64,000 nucleotides of DNA from Azorinus chamasolen (GCA_963576725.1 OY755247.1:11501534-11565533); one strand, 5' to 3'; counted from the stretch's first letter, positions 19,856 to 30,104 are shown. The notes: generated by a model not told the origin, from the letters alone. Made by a program: numbers and translations.

Positions 19856-19962
19856 TACTTATATGAGTGTTCGAATTATCGAGTTTTTATCCTCTAAATA
19901 TTCTGATACTGTAACACCGCACTGCTAGCAAGACAAACAAGAGTACCGCATACGGTGCATAA

Positions 19963-21607
19963 TACGCCCACTTGCAAACTTTCTCTGATTCAACATGCCT
20001 TATAAGTGTTGACATTTTCTAATTTGTGCTTCGGATCTTGATTTCCATATTAAGGTGATACCATTTTTTTAAAAAAATGAAGTTAAAATCTTATTAAATA
20101 AAAAAGTTACAGCTAATCCTCATTTTTGCAGATATTTGTAAAGTGCCACGGCCATAACTCTGTAAAGACAAACTGAATGAACCTCAAAATAAATTCAGCT
20201 TCAAATTTTGTTGCTTAAAACATTTGTTTTAAGTTTCATTTATATCATTTAAATAGTTTTCCCAGAATACAACAGACAAACTAAAAGTTGACCGACAAAC
20301 AAAGCAACGAACACACAAAGTTCAAGGACCATAACTTTAGAATAAAATGACATATCAAAAACCCCGCAATATATGTGAAAATTCACATTAAGGTTTAACC
20401 ATAGTGCAAGGGCCATAACTCCAAAATAACATATCAAATGATCCTCAAAATCGACTTAGCTTCAGGTCTTGATGCATTAAACATGTGTATGAAGTTTCAA
20501 TAATATCTGTCAAACAGTTTTGCCAGAAAACAGCGGACAAACTATATGCATATATTTGTATTATTTTTTAAGTAAAAGGGCCATAACTTCGAAACGACAA
20601 ATCAAATAAACCTCAAAATCAACTCAGCATCAGATCTTGATGCATTAAACATTTTTGTGAAGTTTCATTAATATCTCTCAAATAGTTTTCCCAGAAAACA
20701 GCAGACAAAATATTTGCATGTATTTGCATTATATTTTAAGGACAAGGGCCATAACTCTGAAACGAAAAATCAAATGATCCTCAGAATCAATTCAGTTTCA
20801 GATCTTGATACATTAAACATTTGTGTGAAGTTTCATTAATATCTCTCAAATAGTTTTCCCAGAAAACAGCGGACAAACTATTTGCAGGTATTTGCATTAT
20901 TTTTTAATACAAGGGCCATAACTCCGAAATGACAAATCAAATGAACCTTAGAATTGACTCAGCTTCAGATCTTGATGCATTTAACATTTGTGTGAAGTTT
21001 CATTAATATCTCTAAAATAGTTTTCCCAGAAAACAGCGGACAAACTATTTGCATATTTTTAAGGACATGGACCATAACTCTGAAATGAAAAATCAAATGA
21101 ACCTCAGAATCAACTCCGCTTCAGATCTTGATGCATTTAACCTTTTTTTAAGTTTCATTAATATCTGTCAAATAGTTTTCCCAGATAACAGCGGACAAAC
21201 TATTTGCATGTATTTGCATTATTTTGTTTTAGTAAAAGGGCCATAACTCCGAAACGACAAATCAAATGAACCTCAGAATCGACTCAGCTTCCGATCTTGA
21301 TGCATTATACATTTTTGTGAAGTTTCATTAATATCTCTAAAATAGTTTTCCCAGAAAACAGCGGACAAACTATTTGCATATTTTTAGGCCAAGGGCCATA
21401 ACTCTGAAATGAAAAATCAAATGAACCTCAGAATCAACTCAGCTTCAGATCTTGATGCATTAAACATTTGTGTGAAGTTTCATTACTATCTGTCAAATAG
21501 TTTTCCCAGAAAATAGCGGACAAACAAAATGTTGACGGACGAACGAACGAACGGACGGACGGACAGGGCCACAACAATATACGACCACCTTTATTAGGTG
21601 GGCGTAT
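19963..21607 (+). mobile_element. Tandem-repeat-cored element 2
   Basis: It is built like the element at 2331. An ACAAGAG head with a small stem-loop just precedes the terminus ATACGCCCACTT. A tandem core, a GAAC/GGAC microsatellite (about 21540-21565) and the word CAATATACGACC follow, then a CACCTTTATTAGGTG hairpin and inverted terminus AGGTGGGCGTAT. The terminal repeat is 12 bp with one mismatch. Confidence 0.75.
20100..21530 (+). repeat. Tandem array of 155-169-bp units
   Basis: AGGGCCATAACT starts units at about 20409, 20577, 20745, 20912, 21068 (mutated), 21237 and 21392, with older copies upstream. Shorter units lack a block around TTTGCATGTATTTGCATT. Each has AAGTTTCATTAATATCT and GTTTTCCCAGAAAACAGCGG. 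Confidence 0.9.
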
Positions 21608-21624
21608 AAAAAAACACACGTTAA

Positions 21625-21874
21625 TTAACCCTTCGTTTGCTATTTACGTCAGTATACCTACCTGTAAATAGTGAAGACCCAGATGAGACAGCTCCTGCAG
21701 GAGCTGTCTCATCAGGGTCTGCACTTTTTACAAGTTGATTGTTCAACCAGTGCACTCCACAGCAGTGATTGCACGGTGAAATACTTGTACACAGTGAATA
21801 TATATGTAATTATATAACAGGGCATGAGTAAAGAAGGAGAAATGTATTTTAAAATTCAGCAAGAGAAGGGTTAA
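21625..21874. mobile_element. TM-3 MITE, complete
   Basis: Length is 250 bp. TTAACCCTTCGTTTGCTATT, the P3 hairpin (GACAGCTCCTGCAGGAGCTGTC centre), CCAGTGCACTCCACAGCAGT, then AGAGAAGGGTTAA. Confidence 0.92.
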
Positions 21875-22296
21875 CAGTAACATTGCTCAAGCACACCCAG
21901 ACCAGACGGTTCCCGTTGGAGCCCCTGATCAGGGTCTTCTCTGTTTGCTTATGGCATGATATAGATCTAATTCTATAGTTTTTATCGAAGCAAAAAAGTT
22001 CAAATGAAAACTTTATATTATAAAAAAATGATCTGATAAATATTCATGGTGTTACAGTAAAACCTCGATTATCCGAACACTAAAATACGTATTATCATCG
22101 ATCTTTAAGACAGGTGGCAGCTTAATGCATGGTGAAAGTCAAGCAGAAAGCTCCTCTAGGAGCTTTCTGCATGACTTTCATCATGCATTAAGCAGCCACC
22201 TGCCTAAAAGGGTCTAAATTCGTTTATAACGAAAATTCGAATAATCGAGGTTTTACTGTATTATTTTTTACATGAATAATGAACAGGTAAAGGATG
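21875..22296. mobile_element. TM-1 MITE interrupted by TG-1
   Basis: A diverged P1 and long arm run to ATATTCATGGTGT. After the TG-1 insertion the arm resumes as TTATTTTTTACATGAATAAT and ends AACAGGTAAAGGATGAA. Its left terminus is lost beside the TM-3. Confidence 0.78.
22055..22258. mobile_element. TG-1 MITE nested in TM-1
   Basis: 204 bp with CAGTAAAACCTCGATTATCC ends and TA on both sides (22053-22054, 22259-22260). P7 is nearly perfect. Joining the flanks at TA restores the TM-1 long arm. Confidence 0.92.
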
Positions 22297-22385
22297 AAAT
22301 ATGAATACATAGTATATACAAAAGACCCATTTCTATAGCGACCATTCATTGAACAAACATTGGCCACCTTGGAGCAAGTGCCTTT

Positions 22386-22574
22386 TTAAACCCATTGCTT
22401 CATATCGACACCTTTTGACGCCTCTGTAAAAGTCACCTTTTGAAACCATTGTCATAAATTTATCAACACTACATACAATACTAAACTTTTCATTTTCTCT
22501 ATTAAATACCCCTTTTCGGAGGGATTTATTCAAAGAGGTTGGATCTAAAAATAGCTTATGGGGGAAATGGTTGA
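22386..22574. mobile_element. TM-2 MITE without the P2 inner hairpin
   Basis: GAAACCATTGTCATAAATTTATCAACACT replaces the palindrome. Outer arms with TTTTGACGCCTC and CTTTTCGGAGGG persist; the right TTAA is mutated to TTGA. Confidence 0.78.
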
Positions 22575-22645
22575 TCCAAAATGAATAACACAGAAAGCTC
22601 TTTTTTCTTTATTACCTCCAATTTGCAATTAACTACAATCTGTAT

Positions 22646-23110
22646 CAAATGGGGGATCTCCGTAGATGAGTGATTATGCTCTTAAACTGACAAGCACTTC
22701 GTCCATCATCGCTGTGATTTGAATCCGGATGAACTGTCCGGATGTTCTTTTGTGCACGAGACTATGTAATTTGTGCCATGATCGGAGCAACATCCGGGGT
22801 CTTCCTCTACCTGTAATTAGCTGGACGTCCGATATGACTGAAAATACTGTTTAACCCATTCCCTCATATTGACGACTTTTGACCGACTCTATAAAAGTCA
22901 CTTTGTGAAACCATTGTGATAAATAGAGCATTTGCTCCTATAGGAGCAAATGCTCTATTTATCACAATGGTTTCAATTATATAATTTTAAACTTTTCCTT
23001 TTCTCCAGTTAATGCTCCTTTTCGGTGGATTTATTCAATGAGTTTGGATCTAAAATAGCCTATGAGGTAATGGGTTAAGTGACGTAAAACTCCCATATGT
23101 AGCACACACA
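22646..23110 (+). mobile_element. SINE-like retroposon split by TM-2
   Basis: The left part has GTGATTTGAATCCGGAT (B-box-like), GGGTCTTCCTCTACCTG and GATATGACTGAAAATACTGT. The tail GTGACGTAAAACTCCCATA resumes after the TM-2 (23079 on). Compared with 18745-18990 the order of words is the same. Confidence 0.7.
22851..23078. mobile_element. TM-2 MITE nested in the SINE
   Basis: Complete 228-bp copy with perfect P2 and CTCCTATAGGAG loop. TTAA at 22851-22854 and 23075-23078 is the duplicated target. Confidence 0.93.
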
Positions 23111-23163
23111 AAGAACTAGACTTCTTTTGAATGGTCGCTGTGCCGTTATTTTAGTGAACCGAT

Positions 23164-23414
23164 ACTAAGCCCTCTACTCCATGAATATTTATGTAAGAAA
23201 GGATGACGTCATGAATATTAATCATTTATTAAATTACTCTTTAAAATAGCACATGGACACATGCATTTTTGTTGGCCATGGCAGGAGCTGAAGAATCATA
23301 TTTATATTATATCATAAGCAAACAGAGCAGACCCAGGTCAGAAGGCTTTTACAGGAGTCGTCTGGTCTAGGTCTACTCTATATGCAAAGGCGTAAACGTG
23401 TTTTTATGGAGAAG
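23164..23414. mobile_element. TM-1b MITE, worn ends
   Basis: CTAAGCCCTCTACTCCATGA, TGACGTCA at 23203-23210, P1 at about 23317-23388 with substitutions in both arms, right end TTTTTATGGAGAAGAATCAA. Confidence 0.8.
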
Positions 23415-23554
23415 AATCAAATAGATATCATATCTTAAGCAAACACAGCAGTACAATCCTATAAGGTACATGCATATTTAACCTATGGAATGACTCCAAA
23501 ATCATTGTCATATGCATATGCTATCATATATGATATTTTACATAATAAAGCTTT

Positions 23555-23835
23555 GAAATTTGGAACACTAGTTCAACATCATAAGCGTCATCTGTAGGCA
23601 AGAATAAATAACTCTGTCACGCATTTTGAAAGAGTTATGACCCTTTTTTAACTTAGAATTTTTGGTTAAAGCTTTTGTTAAAGTCCTCTTATCTACATAA
23701 TCCTTGGATATAAAGCTTTAATCTTGACTTGTTCATCATCACAAGCTACACCTGTAGGCAAGAGAACATACACCTACCAATCATTTTAACAGAAGTATGG
23801 TCCTTTTTAACTTAGGATTTTCTTTTTATTAAATA
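23555..23835 (+). repeat. Two diverged copies of a 135-145-bp unit
   Basis: Both copies contain CTGTAGGCAAGA, AGTTATGACC/AGTATGGTCC and TTTTTAACTTAG(A/G)ATTTT in the same order. It may be a short relic of another tandem-cored element. Confidence 0.6.
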
Positions 23836-24005
23836 TTTCAAAGAGATCCAACATCTTGAATACTACATTTTGTATTAGTATTAAAGATATAATTAACAGA
23901 CGATGTTGTTTACTGACAAAAATATTTAGCGCCAAAAAGAAGGATCACAGTGAACATGATCATAGAACACGAAATGACGTCAATCCGACTATAGTGAAAC
24001 CTCAC

Positions 24006-24222
24006 TTAACTCATTCCCTCTTAGACTATTTTTAAACCCAACCTCTACCGAAAAGGAGCATTAACTAGAGAAAAGGAAAATATCAGAATCGTGTAGTTTT
24101 GAAACCATTGAGATAAATAGAGCATTTGCTCCATAGGAGCAAATGCTCTATTTATCACAATGGTTTCTAAATGTGACTTTTACAGAGGCACCAAGATGCG
24201 TCACTAGGAGGGAATGTGTTAA
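24006..24222. mobile_element. TM-2 MITE, reverse, complete
   Basis: TTAACTCATTCCCTCTTAGA, then P2 with AGAGCATTTGCTCCATAGGA loop, then GGAGGGAATGTGTTAA. Confidence 0.88.
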
Positions 24223-24294
24223 ACGGTCATCAACTGTCGTCTGCAAACATATTCGTCTGCTATAATTTGTTTGTTTATTTTGCTCCCATTTACT

Positions 24295-24542
24295 TTAAAC
24301 CTTTATTCCATGAATACTTTTGTGAAACATAATGCCATTATGAATCTTATCGGATTTTTTAATATAATGACACTATGGACGAGGAAGCATTTTATCGCGA
24401 AAGAAACAGAAGACTCAGATCTATACTCTTTCATAAGCAAACTGAGCAGACCCTGATAAGACGACCCTTACTGGGCCGTCTTATCAGTGTCTACTCTGTT
24501 TGCAAAGGCATAAACAGATGTATTTATGGAGTAAAGGGTAAA
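24295..24542. mobile_element. TM-1b MITE with altered P1
   Basis: The P1 arms read CCCTGATAAGACGACCC and GGGCCGTCTTATCAGTG, so the inner stem changed on both arms together (TCAGACGG to TAAGACGR). Ends are TTAAACCTTTATTCCATGA and GGAGTAAAGGGTAAA. Confidence 0.85.
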
Positions 24543-24544
24543 AT

Positions 24545-24665
24545 AATTACCATAGTTACAAACAGTTTTGATCCAGATGAGACACCGAGTTACTCTACAT
24601 CTCATCTGGGTCGAAACTGTTGCCATAGGTACCAATAGATGCGACATTGGCAGCGAAAGAGTTAA
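24545..24665. mobile_element. TM-4 MITE, right portion
   Basis: P4 at about 24558-24620 (GAGACACCGAGTTACTCTACATCTC) is followed by GCGACATTGGCAGCGAAAGA and GTTAA. The left arm is missing. Confidence 0.75.
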
Positions 24666-24903
24666 CCTTTTCCCTGTTCTATGTTTATTTAAAATTCCCA
24701 TAGGCCTACATACTGAATATTCATGAACAAACTAGATTTAATGAAATATGGAAGGTGGAACATTGTAGTCATTTTAGAAACTAAAGAAACAGATCTATCA
24801 AATTCTATTAACAAACAGAGCAGATCCTAGTCTACAGAAGCTTTCTGATCTGGGTCTACTCTGTTTTCAAAGGCTTAAAGATAAATATATATGGAGTAAA
24901 AAC
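24662..24903. mobile_element. Chimeric TM-1: 1a left, 1b right
   Basis: The left terminus TTAACCTTTTCCCTGTTCTA and long arm are 1a, while the right end TATATGGAGTAAAAAC is 1b. The switch lies at or near P1. Confidence 0.75.
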
Positions 24904-24942
24904 AATCTGCATAAACGCATTAATAAAGTAGCGTACGGCTAA

Positions 24943-25159
24943 TTAAGCCTTTCGCCGCCGCAGTCGCATAAATGCACCACGACAAATAGTGCAGTCCCAG
25001 ACTCCGCCTTTTCAAGGCGGCGTCTGATCTGGGACTTCACTATTTGGCTCAATCTCTATTTCTATATATGTGCTTTATTCCTTTGAAATTTGCATTTATT
25101 TATCTCATTTCCTTATTTTACTGAATGATTTAACAAACTTTTGGCGTCGAAAGGGTTAA
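24943..25159. mobile_element. TM-6 MITE
   Basis: TTAAGCCTTTCGCCGCCGCA and the inverse of TTAACCCTTTCGACGCCAA bound 217 bp. The hairpin ATAGTGCAGTCCCAGACTCC..GGGACTTCACTATT resembles P3 in position and motif. Confidence 0.83.
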
Positions 25160-25409
25160 CACATTCCCTCATATTGACGCTTTTTGACACCTCTGTAAAT
25201 GTCACTTCTGAAACCATTGTGATAAATACAGCATTTGTTCCATAGGAGCTACAAAACTACACAACTCCATAGGAGCAAATGCTCTATTTAACACAATGGT
25301 TTCAAAACTACACAACTAGAAAATTTCCTTTTCTCTATTAAATGCTCCTTTTCGGTAGATTTATTCAAAGAGGTAGGATCTAAAAATAACTGCTGAGGTT
25401 ATGGGTTAA
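25156..25409. mobile_element. TM-2 MITE with duplicated core segment
   Basis: Between the P2 arms the segment CCATAGGAGCTACAAAACTACACAACT precedes a second CCATAGGAGCAAATG, copying the stretch normally just after the palindrome. Shares TTAA with TM-6. Confidence 0.85.
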
Positions 25410-25473
25410 ATACAAAGGGAAGCAGATTTTATCAATATCAATTGACCAGATTGTTTTGTTCCAGTTAATTCAC

Positions 25474-25752
25474 CAGAGCTACAGATACCTGTTGCGTGCT
25501 CAAATACTAAAATCGCCATTTCTCCACCCAACCTTATGCTGTGACCACTCTTTAGAATCATCTCAAAGGGTTTGGCGGAAAAGTAAAGGAGTTATTCTTG
25601 AAATTGTTATTTACGCATCTGATCTGGACCTCTGATCTGGGCCAGCTCTTCGAGACGATTCTAAAGAGTGGTCACAACATAGGATTTGGTGGAGAAATAA
25701 AGGAGTTATTCTGGAAAATATTTTAATTTACACATGTTTACTGGACATGTGT
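25474..25752. mobile_element. FB-2 foldback with an extra internal block
   Basis: P8 arms at about 25525-25580 and 25635-25700 are separated by a partial duplicate of the right arm (GGCGGAAAAGTAAAGGAGTT and ACGCATCTGATCTGG), so the right half appears twice. Confidence 0.7.
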
Positions 25753-26091
25753 AATTATATTTTCGTATGTCTTATTCCTGACGTAAGTTACATATGAAGA
25801 CTCCATTTTGAATATCACTTTGTAACGATTGTCTTCATTCATAGAGACAACTAGAATTTCTCCGGGGATTTTCGTGCAACATGTCGTCTGCTGTTGACGC
25901 ATGAGTACTGCCTCGGTTTCCTATAACATATGTATCGCACCTATGGCAACAAAATGCTTCTACAAGAAAATGACATCGATGGAACATAGATCACATTTAG
26001 TATATACATGTACAAGCAACTGGCATCGGTGGAACATAGATCACATTTAGTACATACAAGAAGCGTAGCGCTTAGCAACCTTAAACCTTAA
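25753..26091. other. Low-repeat stretch with a two-copy motif
   Basis: GGAACATAGATCACATTTAG occurs at about 25980 and 26031, with GACATCGAT/GGCATCGGT before it. Nothing else was recognised. Confidence 0.55.
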
Positions 26092-26256
26092 TATTAATGT
26101 AAGAAATAATAACATCACGAATATTAGCTGAATTTTCATAAATTTTCATACGATTGTTTTCAAAAATCAGAAAACTGTATAATTATATCAATATAATCCC
26201 ATAAGCAAACAGAGAAGATCCTGATCAGACGGCCCATACAGGAGCCGTCTGATCTG

Positions 26257-26373
26257 GAGTTACCCTGTTAACAGATACCTACGTTAAATGGCTCTGGATT
26301 TACCCTGTTAACAAATACCTACGTTAATGGCTCTGGAGTTACCCTGTTAACAAATGCATACGTTAAATGGCAT
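26257..26373 (+). repeat. Three-copy 39-40-bp minisatellite, block 1
   Basis: TACCCTGTTAACA starts at 26261, 26301 and 26340, each unit ending CGTTAAATGGCTCTGGA. It grows from the P1 right arm of the TM-1 copy just upstream (GATCTGGAGTTACCCTGTT). Confidence 0.85.
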
Positions 26374-26465
26374 CTGTAGTCTGAGCAACAGATAATATCA
26401 AAATATTTTTTTTTTTAAAAAGAGACGATTCTAAATAATTGTCACACCATAGGGTTATAGGAGAG

Positions 26466-26694
26466 TTAACATATTCCCTGATATTGACGACTTTTGACGA
26501 CTCTGTAAAAGTCACTTTGCGAAACCATAGTGATAAATAGAGCATTTGCTCCTATAGGAGCAAATGCTCTATTTATCACAATGGTTTCAAACTACAAAAT
26601 TCTATAATTTTCCATTTCTCCAATTAATGCTGCTTTTCGGTAGATTTATTCAAAGAGGTTGTATCTATAAATAGCAAATGAGGGAATGGGTTAA
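26466..26694. mobile_element. TM-2 MITE in block 1
   Basis: TTAACATATTCCCTGATATT to GAGGGAATGGGTTAA with perfect P2. It sits inside an FB-2 right arm. Confidence 0.9.
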
Positions 26695-26875
26695 TCTACA
26701 ATTTCTGACGAATATTAATGTAAGAAATAATAACATCATGAATATTAGCTGAAATTTCATAAATTTCCATACGATTGTTTTCAAAAATCAGAAAACTCTA
26801 TAATTATATCAATATAATCCCATAAGCAAACAGAGAAGATCCTGATCAGACGGCCCCTACAGGAGCCGTCTGATC

Positions 26876-26996
26876 TGGATTTACCCTGTTAACAAAAACC
26901 TACGTTAAATGGCTCTTGAGTTACCCTGTTAACAAATACATACGTTAAATGGCTCTGGATTTACCCTGTTAACAAATACGTACGTTAAATGGTATC
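26876..26996 (+). repeat. Three-copy 39-40-bp minisatellite, block 2
   Basis: Same motif and copy number as in block 1, showing that the minisatellite pre-dates the block duplication. Confidence 0.85.
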
Positions 26997-27088
26997 TGTA
27001 GTCTGAGCAAGAGATAATATAAAAATAAAAAAAAATAAAAAAAGAGACGATTCTAAATAGTGGTCACACCATAGGGTTATATGGAGAG

Positions 27089-27311
27089 TTAACATATTCC
27101 CTCATAATGACGCCTTTTGACGAATCTGTAAAAGTCACTTTGTGAAACCATTGTGATAAATTGAGCATTTGCTCCCATAGGAGCAAATGCTTTATTTATC
27201 ACAATGGTTTCAAACTACACAATTCTAAAAGTTTCCTTTTCTCTAGTTAATGCTCCTTTTCGGTAGATTTATTCAAAGAGGTTGTATCTAAAAATAGCTT
27301 ATGCGATAAAG
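27089..27311. mobile_element. TM-2 MITE in block 2, right end decayed
   Basis: TTAACATATTCCCTCATAAT start and P2 with CTCCCATAGGAG loop. The end reads AGCTTATGCGATAAAGG instead of GGTAATGGGTTAA. Confidence 0.87.
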
Positions 27312-27414
27312 GCCATTAAATGGCATATCTAGTCAACAGCTAATATCAAAATAATAAAGAAATAAAAAAGGGACGATTCTAAAGAGTGGTCACGCCATAG
27401 GGTTATGTTGAGAG

Positions 27415-27644
27415 TTAACCCATTCCCTCATATTGACGCCTTTTGACGCCTCTGTAAAAGTCACCTTTTAAAACCATTGTGATAAATAGAGCATTTGATC
27501 ATATGGAGCAAATGCTCTATTTATCACAATGGTTTCAATACTATCCTGGCTCTAAACGTTTCCTTGTTTAAAGTAAATGCTCCTTTTTGATAGATTTATT
27601 CAAATAGGTTGGGTCTAAAAACAGCCTATGAGGTAATGGGTTAA
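27415..27644. mobile_element. TM-2 MITE in block 3, nested in FB-2
   Basis: TTAACCCATTCCCTCATATT to GAGGTAATGGGTTAA. Flanks rejoin as GAGAGTTAAAGGAGTTATTC, the normal FB-2 right arm, so TTAA is the duplicated target. Confidence 0.9.
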
Positions 27645-27716
27645 AGGAGTTATTCTTGAAAATAATTTAATTTATGCATCTTATCTGGACATCCGGGCTC
27701 TCTATGAGACAAACTG

Positions 27717-28160
27717 TTAACTATTTTGCTGCCACGTTTTGCCCTGTGCATCATTTGTTGCCTACTTCCAAGTTTCATTTTGTTCTTTTTCTTTTCAGAA
27801 AACAGTTAACCCTTCGCTTGCTATTCACGTCAATATACGTACCTGTAAATAGTGAATACCCAGATGAGACAGCTCCTGCAGGAGCTGTCTCATCAGGGTC
27901 TGCACTATTTACAAATTGATTGTGCAACCAGTGCACTCCACAGCAGTGATTGCACAGAGAAATAATTGTACACAGTGAAGATATATGTAATTATACAACA
28001 GGGCATGGGTAAAGAAGGAGAAATGTATTTTAAAATTCAGCAAGAGAAGGGTTAACACGCTTTTGGGTCATGATAAGACGTCAATTCACTCAACGTCTCA
28101 TCTGGATCCAAACCGTTTCCACGTGTAATCACGAATTCACTATTCGAAGTGAAAGAGTTA
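27717..28160. mobile_element. TM-4 MITE split by TM-3
   Basis: The left part TTAACTATTTTGCTGCCACG runs to CTTTTCAGAAAACAG. After the TM-3 it resumes with a decayed P4 (GGGTCATGATAAGACGTC..GACGTCTCATCTGG-like) and ends TCGAAGTGAAAGAGTTA. Confidence 0.75.
27806..28055. mobile_element. TM-3 MITE nested in TM-4
   Basis: A 250-bp copy, nearly identical to 41414-41663, with TTAA at both edges. High similarity among TM-3 copies suggests recent spread. Confidence 0.93.
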
Positions 28161-28198
28161 CAGCACGGAGGTTTTGCATCACCATGTTTAATATTTTA

Positions 28199-28350
28199 CC
28201 TCTGAACCTATTCCCTCATTGACTATTTTTAGATCATACCTCTTTGAATAAGTCTACCTAAAAAGAGCATTTACTAGAGAAAAGGAAATGTTTTATAATT
28301 GTGTAGTTTTGAAACCATTGTAAAAGTGAGAAGTATATTTTAAATGGTTT
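28199..28350. mobile_element. TM-2 MITE, truncated in P2
   Basis: ACCTATTCCCTCATTGACTA, GAGCATTTACTAGAGAAAAG and TTTTGAAACCATTG are followed by TAAAAGTGAGAAG and an incomplete ATGGTTTC. Confidence 0.65.
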
Positions 28351-29133
28351 CTTTTATGATTACAGTTTATCGCGAAAAAAGTCCCAAACGCATAAGGTCA
28401 AGGTCAAAGTCAAACTTTGGTCGAGAGAACTTATAGAATAATGCCCACTTGCCTATGTGTGTCCACTCCGTAATTCGGTACTCCATGGGCGTACTTATGG
28501 GCGAAAATAATTGGCACTTATGTTAATCTGTTGGAACGATGTACAGGCATCTGGTATCAAGGTCAAGGTCACACACCAATGGGATTTGTATTGCTCCAAT
28601 CGCTTTATTCTGAAAGTAAATTTCGGTGGCATGTTTAAATAACAATGAAAGATCTTTTTCTGGCGTAACTTACACTTAAAATCTTCATTCCCTTGTTCTA
28701 GAACTTTAACCACGTTCATGTCTCTTTGTAAAGTTTGCCTATATTCATTGAGCCAACTCGAATTTCAGAACAATATATCTAATATGGGCCTTTGGGGATG
28801 TGCGAGTAATATGCCGACTGCTTTTGACTTGTGAATACGATTACGTCGGCCTTGGACACGCGACCAGCGAGTACGGGGTGCATACGTTTCTGTTTACTTC
28901 TTTTGTGTTATACTGATTTATCACATACTCTGCGGAAATGCACTAGTGCATTTTTATGCAAATTAGCAATCGTTATCCAATCGAAGCGCTCATTTAAGCG
29001 TTAGTCAATCGTCGCGCTCCGTGTGCATCGTCCGTTGTATTACTTCGCTGTTTGTAAGCAATGGCCGAAACAGCCACCAGCTATAGCCTGTTTCATTTGT
29101 ATGTAATTTTTATCAGGCTTATGTGATAAAAAG
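28351..29133. other. Single-copy stretch, possible regulatory words
   Basis: No repeat family recognised. An exact octamer ATGCAAAT (POU-type consensus) lies at 28956-28963, followed by a CpG-richer stretch to about 29040. No reading frame is convincing, and the octamer could be chance. Confidence 0.4.
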
Positions 29134-29275
29134 AATCTTACATTCGTGTTCATTACACATTGTTTTCATGAAACTCGTTTTCTATAATGAATATGACACT
29201 CGCTAAAGATCGTGTCATATTATTACAGTAAACTCGTTTCATAAAAACAATGTGTAATTAATACTCATGTAAGAT
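29134..29275. repeat. 142-bp imperfect palindrome
   Basis: ATCTTACATTCGTGTTCATT and its inverse ATTAATACTCATGTAAGAT bracket arms containing TGAAACTCGTTTT and AAACTCGTTTCAT. The tip is ATATGACACTCGCTAAAGATCG. It resembles the foldback at 39045. Confidence 0.85.
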
Positions 29276-29365
29276 CCTCTATGTATTGCACCTATGACAA
29301 GTCAATATCTCTAAAGTAATTTGATGCCGTTGAAACAAACTGAATATAATATCTAATGTTTAACC

Positions 29366-29582
29366 TTAATTCTTTCCCTGCCAATGTCGCATCTGCGGTT
29401 ACCTACGCAAACAGTTTGGATCCAAATGAGACGCCGAGTAACTCGGCGTCTCATCAGGATCCAAAGTGTTTGTTATTGTAACTATTTTTGAAACAAAAAT
29501 GAAGAAATGTAAAAAAAAAAAAAAAAAAATTGCAGCAGACGATCAAGGTTGCAGACGGCAAATTTTGTAGCGAAAGAGTTAA
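29366..29582. mobile_element. TM-4 MITE
   Basis: TTAATTCTTTCCCTGCCAAT to TTTTGTAGCGAAAGAGTTAA. P4 at 29408-29472 has GACGCCGAGTAACTCGGCGTC tip and an A-A mismatch. An A-rich run near 29512 lies in the right arm. Confidence 0.85.
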
Positions 29583-29844
29583 GGATGCAATGGAACTGTC
29601 GTCTGCAAATTTTGTCATCTTCGCCAATGCCCAGTTATCTCTGTCGCTGCAAAATTTTGTCGTCTGCTTGAATTCTTGTCTGCTACATGTTTCATTTGTT
29701 TTTATTTTTTCATCTCTGTTTCAAAAACAGTCACAGTAACAAACAGTTTGGACCCTGGTGAGACGCCGAGTTATTCGACATCTCATCTGGATCCAAACTG
29801 TTTGCACTAGTTATCACAGATGTGACATTGGCAGCGAGAGTTAA
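29579..29844. mobile_element. TM-4 MITE, opposite orientation
   Basis: It shares TTAA with the previous copy. GTCGTCTGCAAATTTTGTC is duplicated in its left arm. P4 lies near 29740-29805; ACATTGGCAGCGAGAGTTAA closes it. Confidence 0.82.
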
Positions 29845-30079
29845 TCCTATCCCTCATATAAACGTGTTTTCACACATTTGCAAACAGAGTAGACCCAGAT
29901 CAGACCCGTCTGATCAGGGTCTGCTATATTTGCTAATTGAATTTGATAGATGTCTTTATTTAGTTTCTAAAATAGGTACAATGTTTCATCTTCCATACTT
30001 CATTATATCTATTTTGTCCATGAATATTCAGTAGGTATTGAAGTTTGGAATAAACATGAAGCAATGGGAAAGGGGTTAA
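29841..30079. mobile_element. TM-1a MITE with shortened P1
   Basis: It begins in the TTAA shared with TM-4. P1 has lost its GGCTCC..GGAGCC tip (CAGATCAGACCCGTCTGATCAGG). Ends AATGGGAAAGGGGTTAA. Confidence 0.88.
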
Positions 30080-30104
30080 ACGCGACATATGAGTCAACAA
30101 TATA

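Larger units (their letters stand above)
26092..27690 (+). repeat. Tandemly amplified composite block
   Basis: Block 1 (about 26092-26694) is a TM-1 fragment, 39-bp minisatellite, FB-2 right half and TM-2. Block 2 (about 26705-27311) has the same order at high identity. Block 3 (about 27312-27690) keeps only the FB-2 part and TM-2, then the FB-2 right terminus. Confidence 0.85.

Noticed and set aside
28956..28963. Octamer ATGCAAAT as a promoter element
   Set aside because: A single 8-bp match is expected by chance in 64 kb and no gene is adjacent; mentioned only inside the stretch entry.
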